A stretch of 64,000 bases of DNA from NCBI RefSeq assembly GCF_000383235.1, contig NZ_KB910924.1, positions 186,001-250,000 on the forward strand, read 5' to 3'. The translations under genes and the position numbers were made by a program. The DNA comes from Bacillus sp. 123MFChir2 (GTDB lineage Bacteria > Bacillota > Bacilli > Bacillales > Bacillaceae_G). This document shows, one piece after another, positions 1 to 15,819 of the stretch (positions within the stretch are counted from its first letter, which is position 1; the number at the start of each line of letters is the position of its first letter). The notes beneath the pieces are model-generated. The model had not been told where the DNA came from. It saw only the letters and a list, made by a program, of their open reading frames with translations, and made no database searches.

Positions 1-1
1 A

Positions 2-478
2 CATTATCCATATTGGGAACAAGAATTAGCACAACAACTTTCATACGGAGCATTTGGAGAAAATTTAACAATTACAGGATTACTGGAATCAGATGTATGC
101 ATTGGTGATATATATAAAATAGGAGAAGCGCTTGTCCAAGTAACGCAGCCAAGGCAACCTTGCTATAAGCTATCTTATCGTTACGATCGAAAAGACTTCC
201 CGCTTCTCGTTCAAAATACGGGATTTACTGGATTTTATGTAAGAGTACTAACAGAAGGAACTGTTTCCCCATCTGATGAAATAAAATTAATAGAACAAAA
301 TAAACACCGCATCACAATAGCCTTCGCAAATGAAATCATGCACCGCGATAAACAAAATATTGAAGGTATACAACGCATATTAGCAGTTGATTCTTTATCA
401 GAAAGCTGGCGTAATACATTTACGAAGCGTTTAGAAGGAAAGGAAACGAGTACAGAAAAACGCTTAACAGGAAAATAA
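2..478 (+). CDS. MOSC domain protein (YiiM/YflK-like), 3' part
   Basis: The reading frame is open from the window edge, so the N-terminus is missing and 158 residues remain. It carries the MOSC signature GAFGENLTI (about residues 16-24) and a conserved Cys in QPRQPCYK (residue 54), the cysteine position shared with molybdenum-cofactor sulfurase C-terminal domains. TGFYVRVL follows at about 76-83, and the last ~45 residues resemble the 3-alpha extension of YiiM-type proteins. MOSC proteins bind or transfer sulfur or activated oxygen through molybdenum centres; the substrate cannot be told from sequence. The family call is firm, the exact role is open. Confidence 0.85.
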   Translation, partial: HYPYWEQELAQQLSYGAFGENLTITGLLESDVCIGDIYKIGEALVQVTQPRQPCYKLSYRYDRKDFPLLVQNTGFTGFYVRVLTEGTVSPSDEIKLIEQNKHRITIAFANEIMHRDKQNIEGIQRILAVDSLSESWRNTFTKRLEGKETSTEKRLTGK

Positions 479-505
479 CAAACTTGTAAGAAAAGAGGAC
501 AACGC

Positions 506-760
506 ATGAGTGAATTTATATTCGTATTATTTGTTTGTCCATTACTTATCTTTATTCTTTCTGTTATTGGTACACGGATTACAAAAACGTATTATGTGAT
601 GCCTATTATTACGTTTGCGATTTTTCTTATTTTGGCAGTAACCTTATTTAATCGAACATTTTTCTTTTGGGTAGGAATGTATAGTATTTTTTCATTTCTT
701 GTTTCTTATATAACACTATTATTTGAAAAGGGAAAAAAAGAAGTAGATAAAAAGCAATAA
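506..760 (+). CDS. DUF2651 (YbeF-like) small membrane protein
   Basis: An 84-residue hydrophobic protein with three likely membrane segments (about residues 3-21, 28-47 and 50-72) and a short lysine-rich cytoplasmic tail. The pattern FVCPLLIFILSVIG and the overall size match DUF2651/YbeF proteins of Bacillus as I remember them. The start follows a GAGG ribosome-binding site at about 496-499. It lies 27 bp after the MOSC gene on the same strand, so co-transcription is possible. A bcr1-like repeat starts two bases after its stop codon. Function is unknown in the family. Confidence 0.7.
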   Translation: MSEFIFVLFVCPLLIFILSVIGTRITKTYYVMPIITFAIFLILAVTLFNRTFFFWVGMYSIFSFLVSYITLLFEKGKKEVDKKQ

Positions 761-761
761 C

Positions 762-956
762 TATATAAATCCAAATCGACTTTCCAACACACAATTTGCC
801 GCCATGCAAAGCAAAAGGTAACTTGCTACTTTCTTCTTTATTTGAATATCGCATGTGGAAGAAACAGGAACTGACCGCTTCTACGAGTGGCCAGACGCTC
901 TCGTCCATCTAAAAAGAAAAAGGTTTTATGTCAGGTTTTTAATTTGGATTTATATA
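762..956 (+). repeat. bcr1-like repeat, copy 1 (forward)
   Basis: A 195-bp element bounded by a perfect 15-bp terminal inverted repeat (TATATAAATCCAAAT at 762-776, its complement at 942-956). Inside is the core shared by the other copies: CGCATGTGG, then CTGACCGCTTCTACG, then GGCCAGACGCTCTCG. The left end is two bases after a stop codon (758-760). The name bcr1 rests on my memory of that B. cereus-group family. This is the best-preserved pair of ends in the window. Confidence 0.75.
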
Positions 957-988
957 TATCATTACATGTTACTAAAGGAGCACTATTC

Positions 989-1669
989 ATGATTTTCTTT
1001 GATATTGATGGTACTTTACTTGATTATGAGCTTGCTGAAAAAAATGGTATTCTTGACTTCTTTCGTAAACATAATTCCGTTTTTTCTGGCAAAGAATTCG
1101 AAGCTAGTAAACTATGGAATCGACTCTCAGAACGATACTTCAATCTATTTTTATGTAATGAGTTATCGTTTCAAGAGCAAAAAAGATTACGAATGAAAGA
1201 CCTTTTTCAACAGTACGGTATTCATTTAACGAACGAAGAAGCTGATCAGAAATTTAACCTATATTTATCCTCATATAAAGAAAACTGGACAGTGTATGCA
1301 GATGTAATCGATGTATTGAAGAGCTTAAAACAAAAAGGTTATCTATTAGGAATTATTAGTAATGGAGATTACAATCAACAAATTGAAAAACTAAGTCGTT
1401 TACATATCCTACATTATTTTCATCCAGTCATCGCCTCTAGTAGGGTAGGGGTGGCAAAACCAAATATGGCTATCTTCCAAGCAGCTAGTAAGACAGCAAA
1501 GTGCCGGGTTCAAGATTGCTATTATATCGGAGACAGATTAGAAACAGATGCTCTTAGCAGTAAAAATGCTGGTATGCACGGAATATGGTTAGATCGAGGT
1601 AATAAAAAACAACAATGTAGTGTCCCTACTATACAACACTTATATGAGCTAAATCATATACTTACATAA
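989..1669 (+). CDS. HAD superfamily hydrolase (YjjG-like)
   Basis: A 226-residue HAD phosphatase with all four motifs: DIDGT (Asp5 nucleophile, Asp7), ISN (Ser124), Lys157 in GVAKPN, and GDRLETD (Asp182, Asp187). The helical cap between motifs I and II gives subfamily IA, the class of nucleotidase YjjG and phosphoglycolate phosphatases; the substrate is unknown. The ATG at 989 is chosen because AAAGGAG stands 8 bases upstream and the protein then begins with the canonical MIFFDIDGTL. A longer reading from 887 would translate part of the upstream repeat. The gene stands alone between two bcr1-like elements. Confidence 0.88.
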   Translation: MIFFDIDGTLLDYELAEKNGILDFFRKHNSVFSGKEFEASKLWNRLSERYFNLFLCNELSFQEQKRLRMKDLFQQYGIHLTNEEADQKFNLYLSSYKENWTVYADVIDVLKSLKQKGYLLGIISNGDYNQQIEKLSRLHILHYFHPVIASSRVGVAKPNMAIFQAASKTAKCRVQDCYYIGDRLETDALSSKNAGMHGIWLDRGNKKQQCSVPTIQHLYELNHILT

Positions 1670-1729
1670 ATTTTCTTGTACAAACATTTAGACTACCTAT
1701 TATAAAACCGTAAAAGGAAAGGGAAATAT

Positions 1730-2182
1730 ATGTTCTCATCATTAAAAATTCTAGTCACTCTCATTTTAGTTTGTTGCCTCTTCTTGTTAGCATTTACATT
1801 TGATAAAACCGAGCAATTTCTTAATGCAACTATTTTTAAAAAGTTTAGTGAAAAGTGGAGAAAGATAATCTTAACAGCCATGACCATCTTATTCGAATTA
1901 CTTGTGATATGGCGCTTTTCAATTTCGTTCAAAGCATCTGTCTTAGAAAGTTTAGTTATGGGAAGTATTTTATTATTATGTTGCATTTGGCTTATTCCCT
2001 ATTTCGTTACGATTCAAAGAAATAATACTAAAATTGCAGATAAATATTATAGCGGTGGTGTAGATTTAGGATCAGTTACAGTATTCCGCCTTTCTTTAAA
2101 TCCTCTTGTATTAGGAACGATTATTTTATCAACTGTAAGTATTGGCATTGGCATATTTTATTACTTACCTTATTTTTTATAA
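1730..2182 (+). CDS. Hypothetical four-helix membrane protein
   Basis: 150 residues with four predicted membrane spans (about 4-24, 46-66, 72-94 and 126-148) and a polar stretch of roughly 30 residues (95-125) before the last span. An AAGGAAAGGG ribosome-binding site precedes the ATG. I recognise no domain. Position and codon use look like an ordinary Bacillus gene. It sits 60 bp after the HAD gene on the same strand and may share its transcript. Confidence 0.6.
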   Translation: MFSSLKILVTLILVCCLFLLAFTFDKTEQFLNATIFKKFSEKWRKIILTAMTILFELLVIWRFSISFKASVLESLVMGSILLLCCIWLIPYFVTIQRNNTKIADKYYSGGVDLGSVTVFRLSLNPLVLGTIILSTVSIGIGIFYYLPYFL

Positions 2183-2267
2183 TAAGAATGTTAGATAATA
2201 ATTAGTGGACTTTTTTTCTATTTGCTCTAAATTTTGAGAAAAAGGGTGATACTTTAGTCCATGAATA

Positions 2268-2446
2268 TATAAATACATTTTAACTTTTTGACATATAAAT
2301 TGCGGCTATGCAGAAACAAAGCTTCTGCGCTCGCTTTCTCTCTTTGTTTGAATTTCGCATGTGGCAGAAAAAAGGCCCTGACCGCTTCTACGCATGGCCA
2401 GACGCTCTCACCCACCTAAAAAAAGGATTTTTAATTTGTATTTATA
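2268..2446 (+). repeat. bcr1-like repeat, copy 2 (forward)
   Basis: A 179-bp element with 10-bp perfect end repeats (TATAAATACA at 2268-2277, complement at 2437-2446). It carries the conserved core CATGTGGCAGAAAAAAGG, CTGACCGCTTCTACGC and GGCCAGACGCTCTCAC. It fills most of the 311-bp gap between the + strand membrane gene and the convergent end of pyrE, and its right end abuts the pyrE terminator. An apparent 78-codon reading frame through it is a shadow. Confidence 0.72.
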
Positions 2447-2488
2447 AAAAAACACGCCCGAGTTTCCCCCCACGGTCGTGTTTTTTTA
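2445..2488. terminator. Terminator of the pyr operon
   Basis: Inverted repeat AAAAACACG / CGTGTTTTT around a C-rich loop, with A and T runs on both sides. It lies just beyond the pyrE stop codon and can end transcription from either strand. Confidence 0.75.
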
Positions 2489-2493
2489 TATCA

Positions 2494-3126
2494 TTATGCT
2501 GTAACCCAAGCCTCGTCAGCTGGATTTTTGCGCCATTCTTGTAGTTTCTTTGTTTCTGCTTCGCCAATCATACCTTTTTCTGCTGCTACTTCAGTAAGCG
2601 CACTGTAGTCGCTTAAAGAATATGATTCTACGTTTGCTGCTGCTAATTTTTCTTTTCCTGCTTCCAGTTCGTATGTGAAGATTGATACGATTCCTAGTAC
2701 TTCACAACCAGCTTCGCGAAGTGCCTCTACACAAGTGATTGCGCTGCCACCAGTTGAGATTAAATCTTCTACTACGACAACTTTTTGGCCTTTTTCTGCT
2801 TTACCTTCGATTTGGTTTCCTTTACCATGACCTTTTGCCTTGCTGCGGACATAGCACATTGGTAAATTCATACGATCGCTTACCCAAGCAGCGTGTGCAA
2901 TACCTGCTGTTGCTGTACCAGCAATAACTTCTACATCCCCGAAGTGCGTTTGAATTAATTCTTCTAATCCTGCTGCAATTGCCCCGCGTACTTCTGGGTA
3001 TGATAATGTTAAACGGTTATCACAATAAATTGGTGATTTCATACCAGAAGACCATGTAAATGGATCATTTGGTTGTAAGAATACTGCTCCGATATCTAAT
3101 AAATGAGATGCGATTTGTTTTTTCAT
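2494..3126 (-). CDS. pyrE: Orotate phosphoribosyltransferase
   Basis: Converts orotate and PRPP to OMP, the fifth step of UMP synthesis, in the cytoplasm. The 210-residue protein has the PRPP-binding loop [13 protein letters not shown] (about 117-128) and the family start [17 protein letters not shown] with the [12 protein letters not shown] loop. The ATG at 3126 is chosen because GGAGGG lies upstream and because it forms an ATGA overlap with the pyrF stop, as in other junctions of this operon; the longer frame from 3144 adds six residues without support. It is the last gene of the pyr operon, followed by a terminator. Confidence 0.97.
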   Translation of the reverse strand: MKKQIASHLLDIGAVFLQPNDPFTWSSGMKSPIYCDNRLTLSYPEVRGAIAAGLEELIQTHFGDVEVIAGTATAGIAHAAWVSDRMNLPMCYVRSKAKGHGKGNQIEGKAEKGQKVVVVEDLISTGGSAITCVEALREAGCEVLGIVSIFTYELEAGKEKLAAANVESYSLSDYSALTEVAAEKGMIGEAETKKLQEWRKNPADEAWVTA

Positions 3127-3839
3127 ACTGTTACACCCTCCCACTGTTCTTTTACAATTTTGTACGCCTCACGCGGATTTTCTGCTTTTGTAATGCTACG
3201 TCCTACTACAATATAACTAGAGCCTAGTTCACGTGCACGTTTTGGCGTTGCTACACGCACTTGGTCATTTACATCGTCGCTTGCAAGACGAATCCCCGGT
3301 GTTACTGTTACAAAAGCGTCTCCGCATACTTCGCGTAATTTTGGTACTTCAAGCGTTGAACAAACAACGCCGTCCAAACCGCTTTCTTTCGTTAATTTCG
3401 CATAGTGAGCAACCGCTTCTTCTAACGTTTTCTCAATACCGATCTCGTTTTTCATTACTTCTTCCGATGTGCTTGTTAGTTGTGTAACTGCAATACAAAT
3501 CGGTCTCTCTTTTCCTTCTTTCTTACCTTCCTCTAATCCCTCAAGCGCATATTTCATCATACTGCTTCCCCCAGCAGCATGAACGTTTACCATGTCAACT
3601 TCTAAACTAGCTAAATTACGCATTGCACTTTTTACTGTATTCGGAATATCATGAAGTTTCAAATCTAGAAAAATTTGATGTCCTTTTTCTTTTAGATATG
3701 TGATGATGGCAGGTCCCTCTTTATAAAACAGTTCCATACCAACTTTGACAAATAATTGTTCCCCTTCAAAATGGCTTAAAAACTGTTCTACCTCTGCCTT
3801 ACCTGGAAAATCCAGTGCAACAATTAAAGATTGTGACAT
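3123..3839 (-). CDS. pyrF: Orotidine 5'-phosphate decarboxylase
   Basis: Decarboxylates OMP to UMP, the last step of the pathway. The 238-residue protein shows the catalytic tetrad pattern DLKLHD (Asp59, Lys61, Asp64) in the TIM barrel, and the C-terminal GRSIT phosphate-binding loop. The start [11 protein letters not shown] matches the family; a frame running upstream to 3866 only overlaps pyrD. The stop overlaps the pyrE start (ATGA), and two bases separate it from pyrD, so the three genes are translationally packed. Confidence 0.97.
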   Translation of the reverse strand: MSQSLIVALDFPGKAEVEQFLSHFEGEQLFVKVGMELFYKEGPAIITYLKEKGHQIFLDLKLHDIPNTVKSAMRNLASLEVDMVNVHAAGGSSMMKYALEGLEEGKKEGKERPICIAVTQLTSTSEEVMKNEIGIEKTLEEAVAHYAKLTKESGLDGVVCSTLEVPKLREVCGDAFVTVTPGIRLASDDVNDQVRVATPKRARELGSSYIVVGRSITKAENPREAYKIVKEQWEGVTV

Positions 3840-3841
3840 AT

Positions 3842-5525
<1,684 letters not shown>

Positions 5526-5529
<4 letters not shown>

Positions 5530-8500
5530 GCATGTACCACCTCGTGACGCTCAGCTCCCGCAAATTCTTTCATAGCGTGAGCTGAAAATGTCATCGACTC
5601 TAGTACTCGTAAAATTGCTCTTGTTGTATCAAGTGATGTTAAACATGCTACACCATTTTCTACAGACTCACGACGAATACGGAAGCCATCACGCGCTGGT
5701 TGTTTTCCTTTTGTTAATGTGTTAATAACAAATTGCGCTTTTCCTTGGCGAATAATATCAAGCAAATTGTAGTCTTCAGAATCAATTTTGTTTACAACTT
5801 GAACTGGAACGCCTTGGTCTGTTAATGATTTCGCAGTTCCTGCTGTCGCTAATAAGTTATAGCCAATTTCATGGAATCGCTTTGCGATTTCCATTGCTTC
5901 TTCTTTATCTTTATCTGCTACTGTGATGATTACAGATCCGTGCGTTGGAATATTGATTCCAGCAGCAACAAGTCCTTTATATAATGCTTTTTCAAGCGTT
6001 AAGTCTTTACCCATTACTTCCCCTGTTGATTTCATTTCAGGTCCTAATGTTGTATCAACAGAACGTAGTTTCGCAAAAGAGAATACTGGAGCTTTTACAT
6101 ACACTTCTTTCTCTTCTGGGCGATATCCCGTTTCATACCCTTGTTCTACAAGATTTTGACCTAAAATAACTTTTGTTGCGATATTCGCCATCGGTACACC
6201 TGTAATTTTACTTAAGAATGGTACTGTACGGCTCGCACGTGGGTTTACTTCAATTACATACACTTCGTCTTTGAATACGACAAACTGGATATTCAGTAAT
6301 CCAACAATGTTTAATCCTCTTCCAAGTGCAATTGTATTTTCGATAATTTGTTCTTTCAATTTTGCAGATAAGCTTTGCGGTGGGTATACTCCAATTGAGT
6401 CACCAGAGTGAACCCCGGCGCGTTCAATATGTTCCATAATACCTGGAATGAATACATTTTCACCGTCTGAAATTGCATCTACTTCAATTTCTTTACCAAC
6501 CATGTAACGGTCGATTAATACTGGATGATCCGCATGAACTTTAACCGCATTTTTCATGTAGTGCAGTAGTTCTTCTTGACGATATACGATTTCCATCGCA
6601 CGTCCACCTAGTACGTAAGATGGTCTTACTAATACTGGGTAACCAATTTCTTCAGCGATCGCTACCGCTTGTTCTACAGTCGTTGCTGTTTTTCCAACTG
6701 GTTGCGGAATACCTAGCTCTGTTAAAGCTACTTCAAACTTATCACGATCTTCTGCACGGTCTAAATCTTCTAGCGATGTACCTAAAATTTTCACGCCGCG
6801 TTCTTGTAATTTTGCCGCTAAGTTAATTGCTGTTTGCCCACCAAATTGAACGATTACGCCTTCTGGTTGTTCTAAATCGATGATGTGCATTACATCTTCA
6901 ATTGTAAGTGGTTCAAAATATAATTTATCTGAAATACTAAAGTCTGTTGAAACTGTTTCTGGGTTATTATTTATAATAATTGCTTCATACCCAGCTTCTT
7001 TAATTGCCCATACAGAATGAACTGTTGCATAGTCAAACTCGACACCTTGACCGATACGGATTGGACCAGAACCAAGAACGACTACACTTTTACGCTCTGT
7101 CACGATTGATTCATTTTCATCGCCATATGTGCTGTAGTAGTAAGGCGTTGCAGATTCGAATTCTGCCGCACAAGTATCTACCATTTTGAATACTGGCGTC
7201 ATATTATTTTCTTTGCGCATATCGTAAATTTCACGCTCAGTTTTATTCCAAGCTGCTGCGATATAATGATCACTGAAGCCCATTTCTTTCGCGGATTGTA
7301 ATACTTCCATATTTCCTACATTCGCTTTTACAACACGTTCCATATTTACGATGTTCTCAACTTTTTGTAAGAAGAAGAAGTCCATTTCACACCATTCGTT
7401 AATTTCTTCTTTCGTTACACCTTGACGAATTGCTTCTGCTACAACAAACAGGCGCTCATCATCTGCTTTTATAATACGTTTTTTCATCGTTTCTTTATCA
7501 AGTTCTTTTAAGTAATCTAGTTCTAAGTGATAAATACCAAGCTCTAGAGAACGAACTGCTTTTAGTAATGATTCTTCTAGGTTACGTCCGATAGACATTA
7601 CTTCACCAGTTGCTTTCATTTGTGTGCCAAGCGTTCTGTTTGCTGATTCAAATTTATCAAATGGCCAGCGTGGAATTTTAGAAACAACATAGTCTAATGC
7701 TGGTTCAAAACATGCATATGTTTTTTGGGTAACTGGGTTTACAATTTCATCAAGTGTTAAGCCGACTGCAATTTTCGCTGCCAACTTTGCAATTGGATAT
7801 CCTGTTGCTTTTGATGCTAATGCAGATGAACGACTTACACGTGGGTTTACTTCGATTACATAGTATTGGAAACTATGCGGATCAAGTGCAAGCTGAACGT
7901 TACATCCACCTTCAATTCCAAGTGCACGAATAATTCTTAATGAAGTATTACGTAACATTTGATATTCACGGTCACTTAATGTTTGGCTCGGCGCAATAAC
8001 GATCGAATCCCCTGTATGCACACCAACTGGATCGATGTTTTCCATGTTACATACTACAATCGCATTATCATTTGCATCACGCATTACTTCATATTCAATC
8101 TCTTTAAAGCCTGCAATACTTTTTTCTAATAAGCATTGCGTTACTGGGCTATGTTTTAGACCACTTGTTACAATTTCAATTAACTCTTCTTCATTATGGC
8201 AAATACCACCGCCAGTTCCACCTAGCGTAAATGCAGGGCGAACAATTACTGGATAATCAATTACTTTTACAAATTCATATGCTTCATCAAGCGTATGAAT
8301 AATTTCACTTGGCGGTACTGGTTCGTTTAAGTCTCGCATTAATGTACGGAATAAATCACGATCTTCCGCTTGCTCAATTGCTGATAATTTCGTTCCTAAA
8401 ATTTCAACTCCGCACTCATCAAGCACACCTGATTTCGCAAGTTCAACCGCCATGTTTAAGCCCGTTTGACCACCTAAGGTTGGTAAGATAGCATCTGGAC

Positions 8501-8744
8501 GTTCTTTACGAATAATACGGCTTACGAATTCTAATGTTAATGGCTCAATGTATACTTTATCTGCTGTTGCAGTATCCGTCATAATTGTTGCTGGGTTAGA
8601 GTTAACAAGGATTACTTTGTAACCTTCCTCTTTAAGAGATTGACAAGCTTGTGTACCAGAGTAATCAAACTCCGCTGCTTGCCCAATTACAATTGGTCCT
8701 GACCCGATTACTAAAATTGTGTTAATGTCTAGGCGTTTTGGCAT
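5526..8744 (-). CDS. carB: Carbamoyl-phosphate synthase, large subunit
   Basis: Makes carbamoyl phosphate from bicarbonate, two ATP and ammonia supplied by CarA. The 1072-residue protein contains two homologous ATP-grasp halves: the first begins with [20 protein letters not shown]-type sequence, the second with [20 protein letters not shown]-terminal MGS-like allosteric domain spans about 930-1072. Length is typical of the Bacillus pyrimidine-specific enzyme (PyrAB). The gene overlaps the end of carA by 16 bp and the start of pyrK by 4 bp. Confidence 0.97.
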
Positions 8745-9822
8745 AACTCTTCCCCTTCTTTCTTGAAGTTTTCAATCATTGTTAAGAAATCTTCGAATAA
8801 ATTATTTGCATCTTCTGGTCCTGCTGAAGCTTCTGGATGGTATTGTACTGTAAATGCTGGGAACTTCGTATGACGAAGACCTTCTACTGTTCCATCATTT
8901 AAAGCTACATGTGTAATTTCAAGCTCTGTATTTTCAACTGATGCTTCTTCTACAGCGTAACCATGATTTTGAGAAGTAATTGCTACTTTTCCAGTTGCAA
9001 GATGTTTTACTGGATGGTTTAAACCACGATGACCGAATTTCAACTTACTTGTATTTGCACCAGATGCTAGAGCGAACAATTGATGTCCAAGGCAAATCCC
9101 GAATAAAGGTACTTTTCCGATGATTTCTTTTAACATTTCAATCGCTTCCGGTACATCTTTTGGATCCCCAGGTCCATTACTTAACATAATTCCATCTGGG
9201 CTTAAGCGTAAAATCTCTTCAGCTGTTGTATTGTAAGGCACAACAATTACATCACAATCGCGTTTATTTAATTCTCGTAAAATACCGTGTTTCATTCCAA
9301 AGTCAACAAGTACAACACGATGACCACGGCCTGGGCTTGGGTATGGATCTTTTGTTGATACACGTTTTACATGATCTGTAAATACTGTCGCTTTTAATTG
9401 GCTAACGATGTACTCTACATCCGCATCCATGTTACAAAGACGTCCGCGTAGTGTTCCATATTGACGAATTTTTCGTGTTAATTTTCTTGTATCAATTCCT
9501 GCTAGCCCGGGAATATTTCTTTCTTTTAAGTAATCATCTAACGAAATTTCATTACGGAAGTTAGATGGATGATCACAAATTTCATTTACAATTAACCCAT
9601 TTACAGATGGATGAATTGATTCAAAATCGTCACGGTTAATGCCATAGTTTCCGATTAATGGATACGTAAATGTTACAATTTGACCGCAATATGATGGATC
9701 AGATAATGTTTCTTGATATCCTGTCATTCCTGTTGTAAATACAACCTCACCTGACTTTTCGATTTCCCCTCCGAAACCTTTTCCAATTAATACTGTTCCA
9801 TCTTCTAAGATAAGCTGTCTTT

Positions 9823-9826
<4 letters not shown>
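8729..9826 (-). CDS. carA: Carbamoyl-phosphate synthase, small (glutaminase) subunit
   Basis: Hydrolyses glutamine and channels ammonia to CarB. The 365-residue protein has the CPSase small-chain N-domain followed by a class I glutamine amidotransferase domain with Cys245 (GICLGHQ), His330 and Glu332 (YHPEAS). The ATG at 9826 is preferred to the upstream in-frame start at 9850: AAGGAGAG lies upstream at the right distance and the start overlaps the pyrC stop as ATGA. Confidence 0.97.
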
Positions 9827-12151
<2,325 letters not shown>

Positions 12152-13435
12152 TTATGAAGCAACTTGCTTTGATTGTTTTTTCGTTTTCATTTCAGGTAAA
12201 ACTAGGTTTAACAATACTCCCACGATTGCTGCAAGAGCCATACCTTCTACTTGGAATGATTGACCGATATGAAGTACTGCACCGCCGATTCCGATAACTA
12301 GTATGACTGATGCAATCATTAGATTACGTTTATCTCCGAAATCGATTTTCTCATCTACTAACATACGTAAACCGCTTGATGCAATAACACCGAAGAGCAA
12401 GATTGATACACCGCCCATTACCGGTGTTGGAATCGAATGGATCAGTGCTGAGATTTTCCCAATAAATCCGAAGATAATTGCAAATATTGCAGATCCAACG
12501 AACAAGTACACACTGTATGCTCTAGTAATCGCAAGTACCCCTATATTTTCACCATACGTTGTATTTGGCGGCCCTCCAATTATGGACGCGATAAATGTTG
12601 CAATGCCGTCTCCCATAATAGAGCGATGTAATCCTGGCTTTTCAATCAAGTCTCTATTTACAACATTTCCAAGTACAATTTGATGTCCAATATGTTCTGA
12701 AATCGTTACGACTGCTACTGGTACCATCACTAGGACGATTTTCCACGAGAACTCCGGCGTATATGTGACAAATGGTACTATGAAGTCCGGTACATCAAAC
12801 CATTTTGCTTCTACTATTGGTTTTAAGTTAACTAAGCCTTGGAAGTAAGCAAAGATATAACCACCTATGATTCCAATTAAAACTGGTATGATGCTAAGGA
12901 AGCCTCTTCCAAAAATCGAGCATATAATTGTAATTGCTAATGTTACGAGTGCAACTGAAAAGTGTGTAAAACTATATTTTCCATCTGCATTATTCATTGC
13001 CATATTTACTGCTGTATGTGCAAGACCAAGCCCAATTACCATAACAACTGGACCAACTACAATTGGTGGTAAGAGATTCATAATCCAATTTGACCCAGAC
13101 TTTTTAATTCCCAGTGCAATTAACATGTAGACAAGTCCTGCCATCATTCCGCCAAGCATTGCTGCTCCTGGTCCACCTGCTGCTTTTGCTGTAATAATCG
13201 GCGCAATGAACGCAAACGATGATCCGAGGTAAGCGGGTACTTGCCCTTTCGTCACAAGTAAGAATGCTAGCGTTCCTAATCCACTCGAAATTAAAGCAAC
13301 TGCTGGACTTAATCCTGTTAAGAATGGCACAAGCACCGTTGCCCCAAACATTGCGAATAAATGTTGTATACTTAACAATAACCATTTTCCTGGTTTCGGT
13401 ACTTCATGAATGTCTAACACTGGCTTTTGTTCCAT
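12152..13435 (-). CDS. pyrP: Uracil permease (NCS2 family)
   Basis: Membrane symporter for uracil uptake. The 427-residue protein has many hydrophobic spans and the NCS2 features GATVLVPFLTGL near the N-terminus, the TISEHIGHQ segment, and GGPPNTTYGENIG. The ATG at 13435 follows a GGAGGAG ribosome-binding site and gives MEQKPVLDIHEV; the frame remains open upstream to 13561 only because it reads through the attenuator. It lies between pyrR and pyrB with an attenuator on each side. Confidence 0.96.
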   Translation of the reverse strand: MEQKPVLDIHEVPKPGKWLLLSIQHLFAMFGATVLVPFLTGLSPAVALISSGLGTLAFLLVTKGQVPAYLGSSFAFIAPIITAKAAGGPGAAMLGGMMAGLVYMLIALGIKKSGSNWIMNLLPPIVVGPVVMVIGLGLAHTAVNMAMNNADGKYSFTHFSVALVTLAITIICSIFGRGFLSIIPVLIGIIGGYIFAYFQGLVNLKPIVEAKWFDVPDFIVPFVTYTPEFSWKIVLVMVPVAVVTISEHIGHQIVLGNVVNRDLIEKPGLHRSIMGDGIATFIASIIGGPPNTTYGENIGVLAITRAYSVYLFVGSAIFAIIFGFIGKISALIHSIPTPVMGGVSILLFGVIASSGLRMLVDEKIDFGDKRNLMIASVILVIGIGGAVLHIGQSFQVEGMALAAIVGVLLNLVLPEMKTKKQSKQVAS

Positions 13436-13439
13436 TGTT

Positions 13440-13582
13440 ATCTCCTCCTCCAATGTTAAAAACTTGAAATAAAAAAACTCTTTGTGACTATGCACAAAGA
13501 GTCCTATACTTACGTATGTCAAATTAGACATATGAAAGTCAAGACCCTTTGGCAGCCTCACAGGACTACATTTAAAAGGGCT
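13440..13582 (-). promoter_or_regulatory. PyrR attenuator 2 (pyrR-pyrP)
   Basis: On the - strand a PyrR-binding hairpin with AGTCCTGTGAGGCT (about 13544-13580), matching the B. subtilis consensus apart from loop bases, is followed by a terminator. The terminator stem is ACTCTTTGTG / CACAAAGAGT (13477-13502), with seven T after it. It controls read-through into pyrP. Confidence 0.9.
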
Positions 13583-14290
<708 letters not shown>

Positions 14291-14295
14291 CTGTT

Positions 14296-14324
14296 ATTAT
14301 GTCAGTTTTTATAACGATTGTCAA
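14296..14324 (-). promoter_or_regulatory. Sigma-A promoter of the pyr operon
   Basis: On the - strand TTGACA (14319-14324) and CATAAT (14296-14301) are separated by exactly 17 bp. Transcription would begin about 14289, just before the first PyrR hairpin. The -35 box lies 3 bases past the stop of the rluD-type gene. Confidence 0.8.
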
Positions 14325-14326
14325 TA

Positions 14327-15235
14327 TTATTTTCGTAAATCATTTAAAAGATCTGCAAAAATTTGTGGAGCTGGTGCTTCAAACTCTAAATATTCACCTG
14401 TACGTGGGTGGATGAAACCTAAAATACCTGCATGTAAAGCTTGACCATTTATATCAAACGTTTTCTTTGGTCCATATTTTGGGTCACCTGCAAGTGGATA
14501 CCCAATATACTTCATATGCACACGAATTTGGTGTGTACGGCCGGTTTCTAATTGACACTCTACATGAGTAAAGTTATTAAACCGTTCTAATACACGGAAA
14601 TGAGTCACAGCATGTTTTCCTTTTTCATCAACGGTCATACTTTGACGGTCTTGTTTATCACGACCAATTGGTGCATCAATCGTTCCTTTATCATGCGGAA
14701 TAACCCCATGAACAATTGCTTGATAACGTCTCGTTACTGTTTTCTCTACAAGTTGGTTGACAAGCGCCTCATGTGCCATATCATTTTTTGCTACCATCAA
14801 TAATCCAGATGTATCTTTATCTATGCGATGTACAATCCCCGGGCGCATTACACCGTTAATACCTGATAAATCTTTACAATGATGCATTAAGCCATTCACT
14901 AATGTACCGCTCGTATGCCCTGGTGCAGGATGTACAACCATACCTCGTGGCTTGTTTACAACAAGCACATCACTATCCTCATAATGAATCTCTAAATTCA
15001 TATCTTCTGGAAGAATATCTAATGATTCTGGCTCTGGGATGGTAACTGTAATTTCATCATTTGTTTTTACTTTATAATTCCCTTTGATGTCTTTTCCATT
15101 TACTGTTACAACACTATCTTTAATCCATTGCTGTACTTGTGAACGAGACCATTCATTGTTAACACCTGCAAGAAACTTATCAATCCGTTCACTTTTGTTC
15201 TCTTCTGTAACTGTTACTTGTACTACTTCGCTCAT
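14327..15235 (-). CDS. ylyB: RluD-type 23S rRNA pseudouridine synthase (YlyB)
   Basis: 302 residues with an N-terminal S4 RNA-binding domain (about 16-75) and the RluA/RluD catalytic domain containing HRIDKDTSG (catalytic Asp139). By family it isomerises uridines of 23S rRNA; the exact positions are not readable from sequence. GGAG lies 6 bases before the ATG. It follows lspA with a 3-bp gap, the same order as in B. subtilis (lspA-ylyB-pyrR), so it is co-transcribed with lspA. Confidence 0.93.
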   Translation of the reverse strand: MSEVVQVTVTEENKSERIDKFLAGVNNEWSRSQVQQWIKDSVVTVNGKDIKGNYKVKTNDEITVTIPEPESLDILPEDMNLEIHYEDSDVLVVNKPRGMVVHPAPGHTSGTLVNGLMHHCKDLSGINGVMRPGIVHRIDKDTSGLLMVAKNDMAHEALVNQLVEKTVTRRYQAIVHGVIPHDKGTIDAPIGRDKQDRQSMTVDEKGKHAVTHFRVLERFNNFTHVECQLETGRTHQIRVHMKYIGYPLAGDPKYGPKKTFDINGQALHAGILGFIHPRTGEYLEFEAPAPQIFADLLNDLRK

Positions 15236-15238
15236 TAT

Positions 15239-15754
<516 letters not shown>

Positions 15755-15819
15755 TCACAATGAAGCATCGCATGGGAGCATAAAATAAAATGAATTAGGT
15801 AATATAATATTGTTGTCTT

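Noticed and set aside
648-908. 86-codon - strand frame over the DUF2651 gene and the first repeat
   Set aside because: It runs through the bcr1-like element and antisense to a gene, without a ribosome-binding site.
2308-2544. 78-codon + strand frame at the pyrE end
   Set aside because: Composed of bcr1-like repeat, terminator and antisense pyrE; no ribosome-binding site.
12303-12683. Long + strand frames opposite pyrP, ftsZ, ftsA, carB and similar genes
   Set aside because: All are antisense to well-identified genes, lack ribosome-binding sites and show no family likeness.
13436-13561. N-terminal extension of pyrP
   Set aside because: It would translate the PyrR attenuator; the ATG at 13435 has a strong GGAGGAG site.
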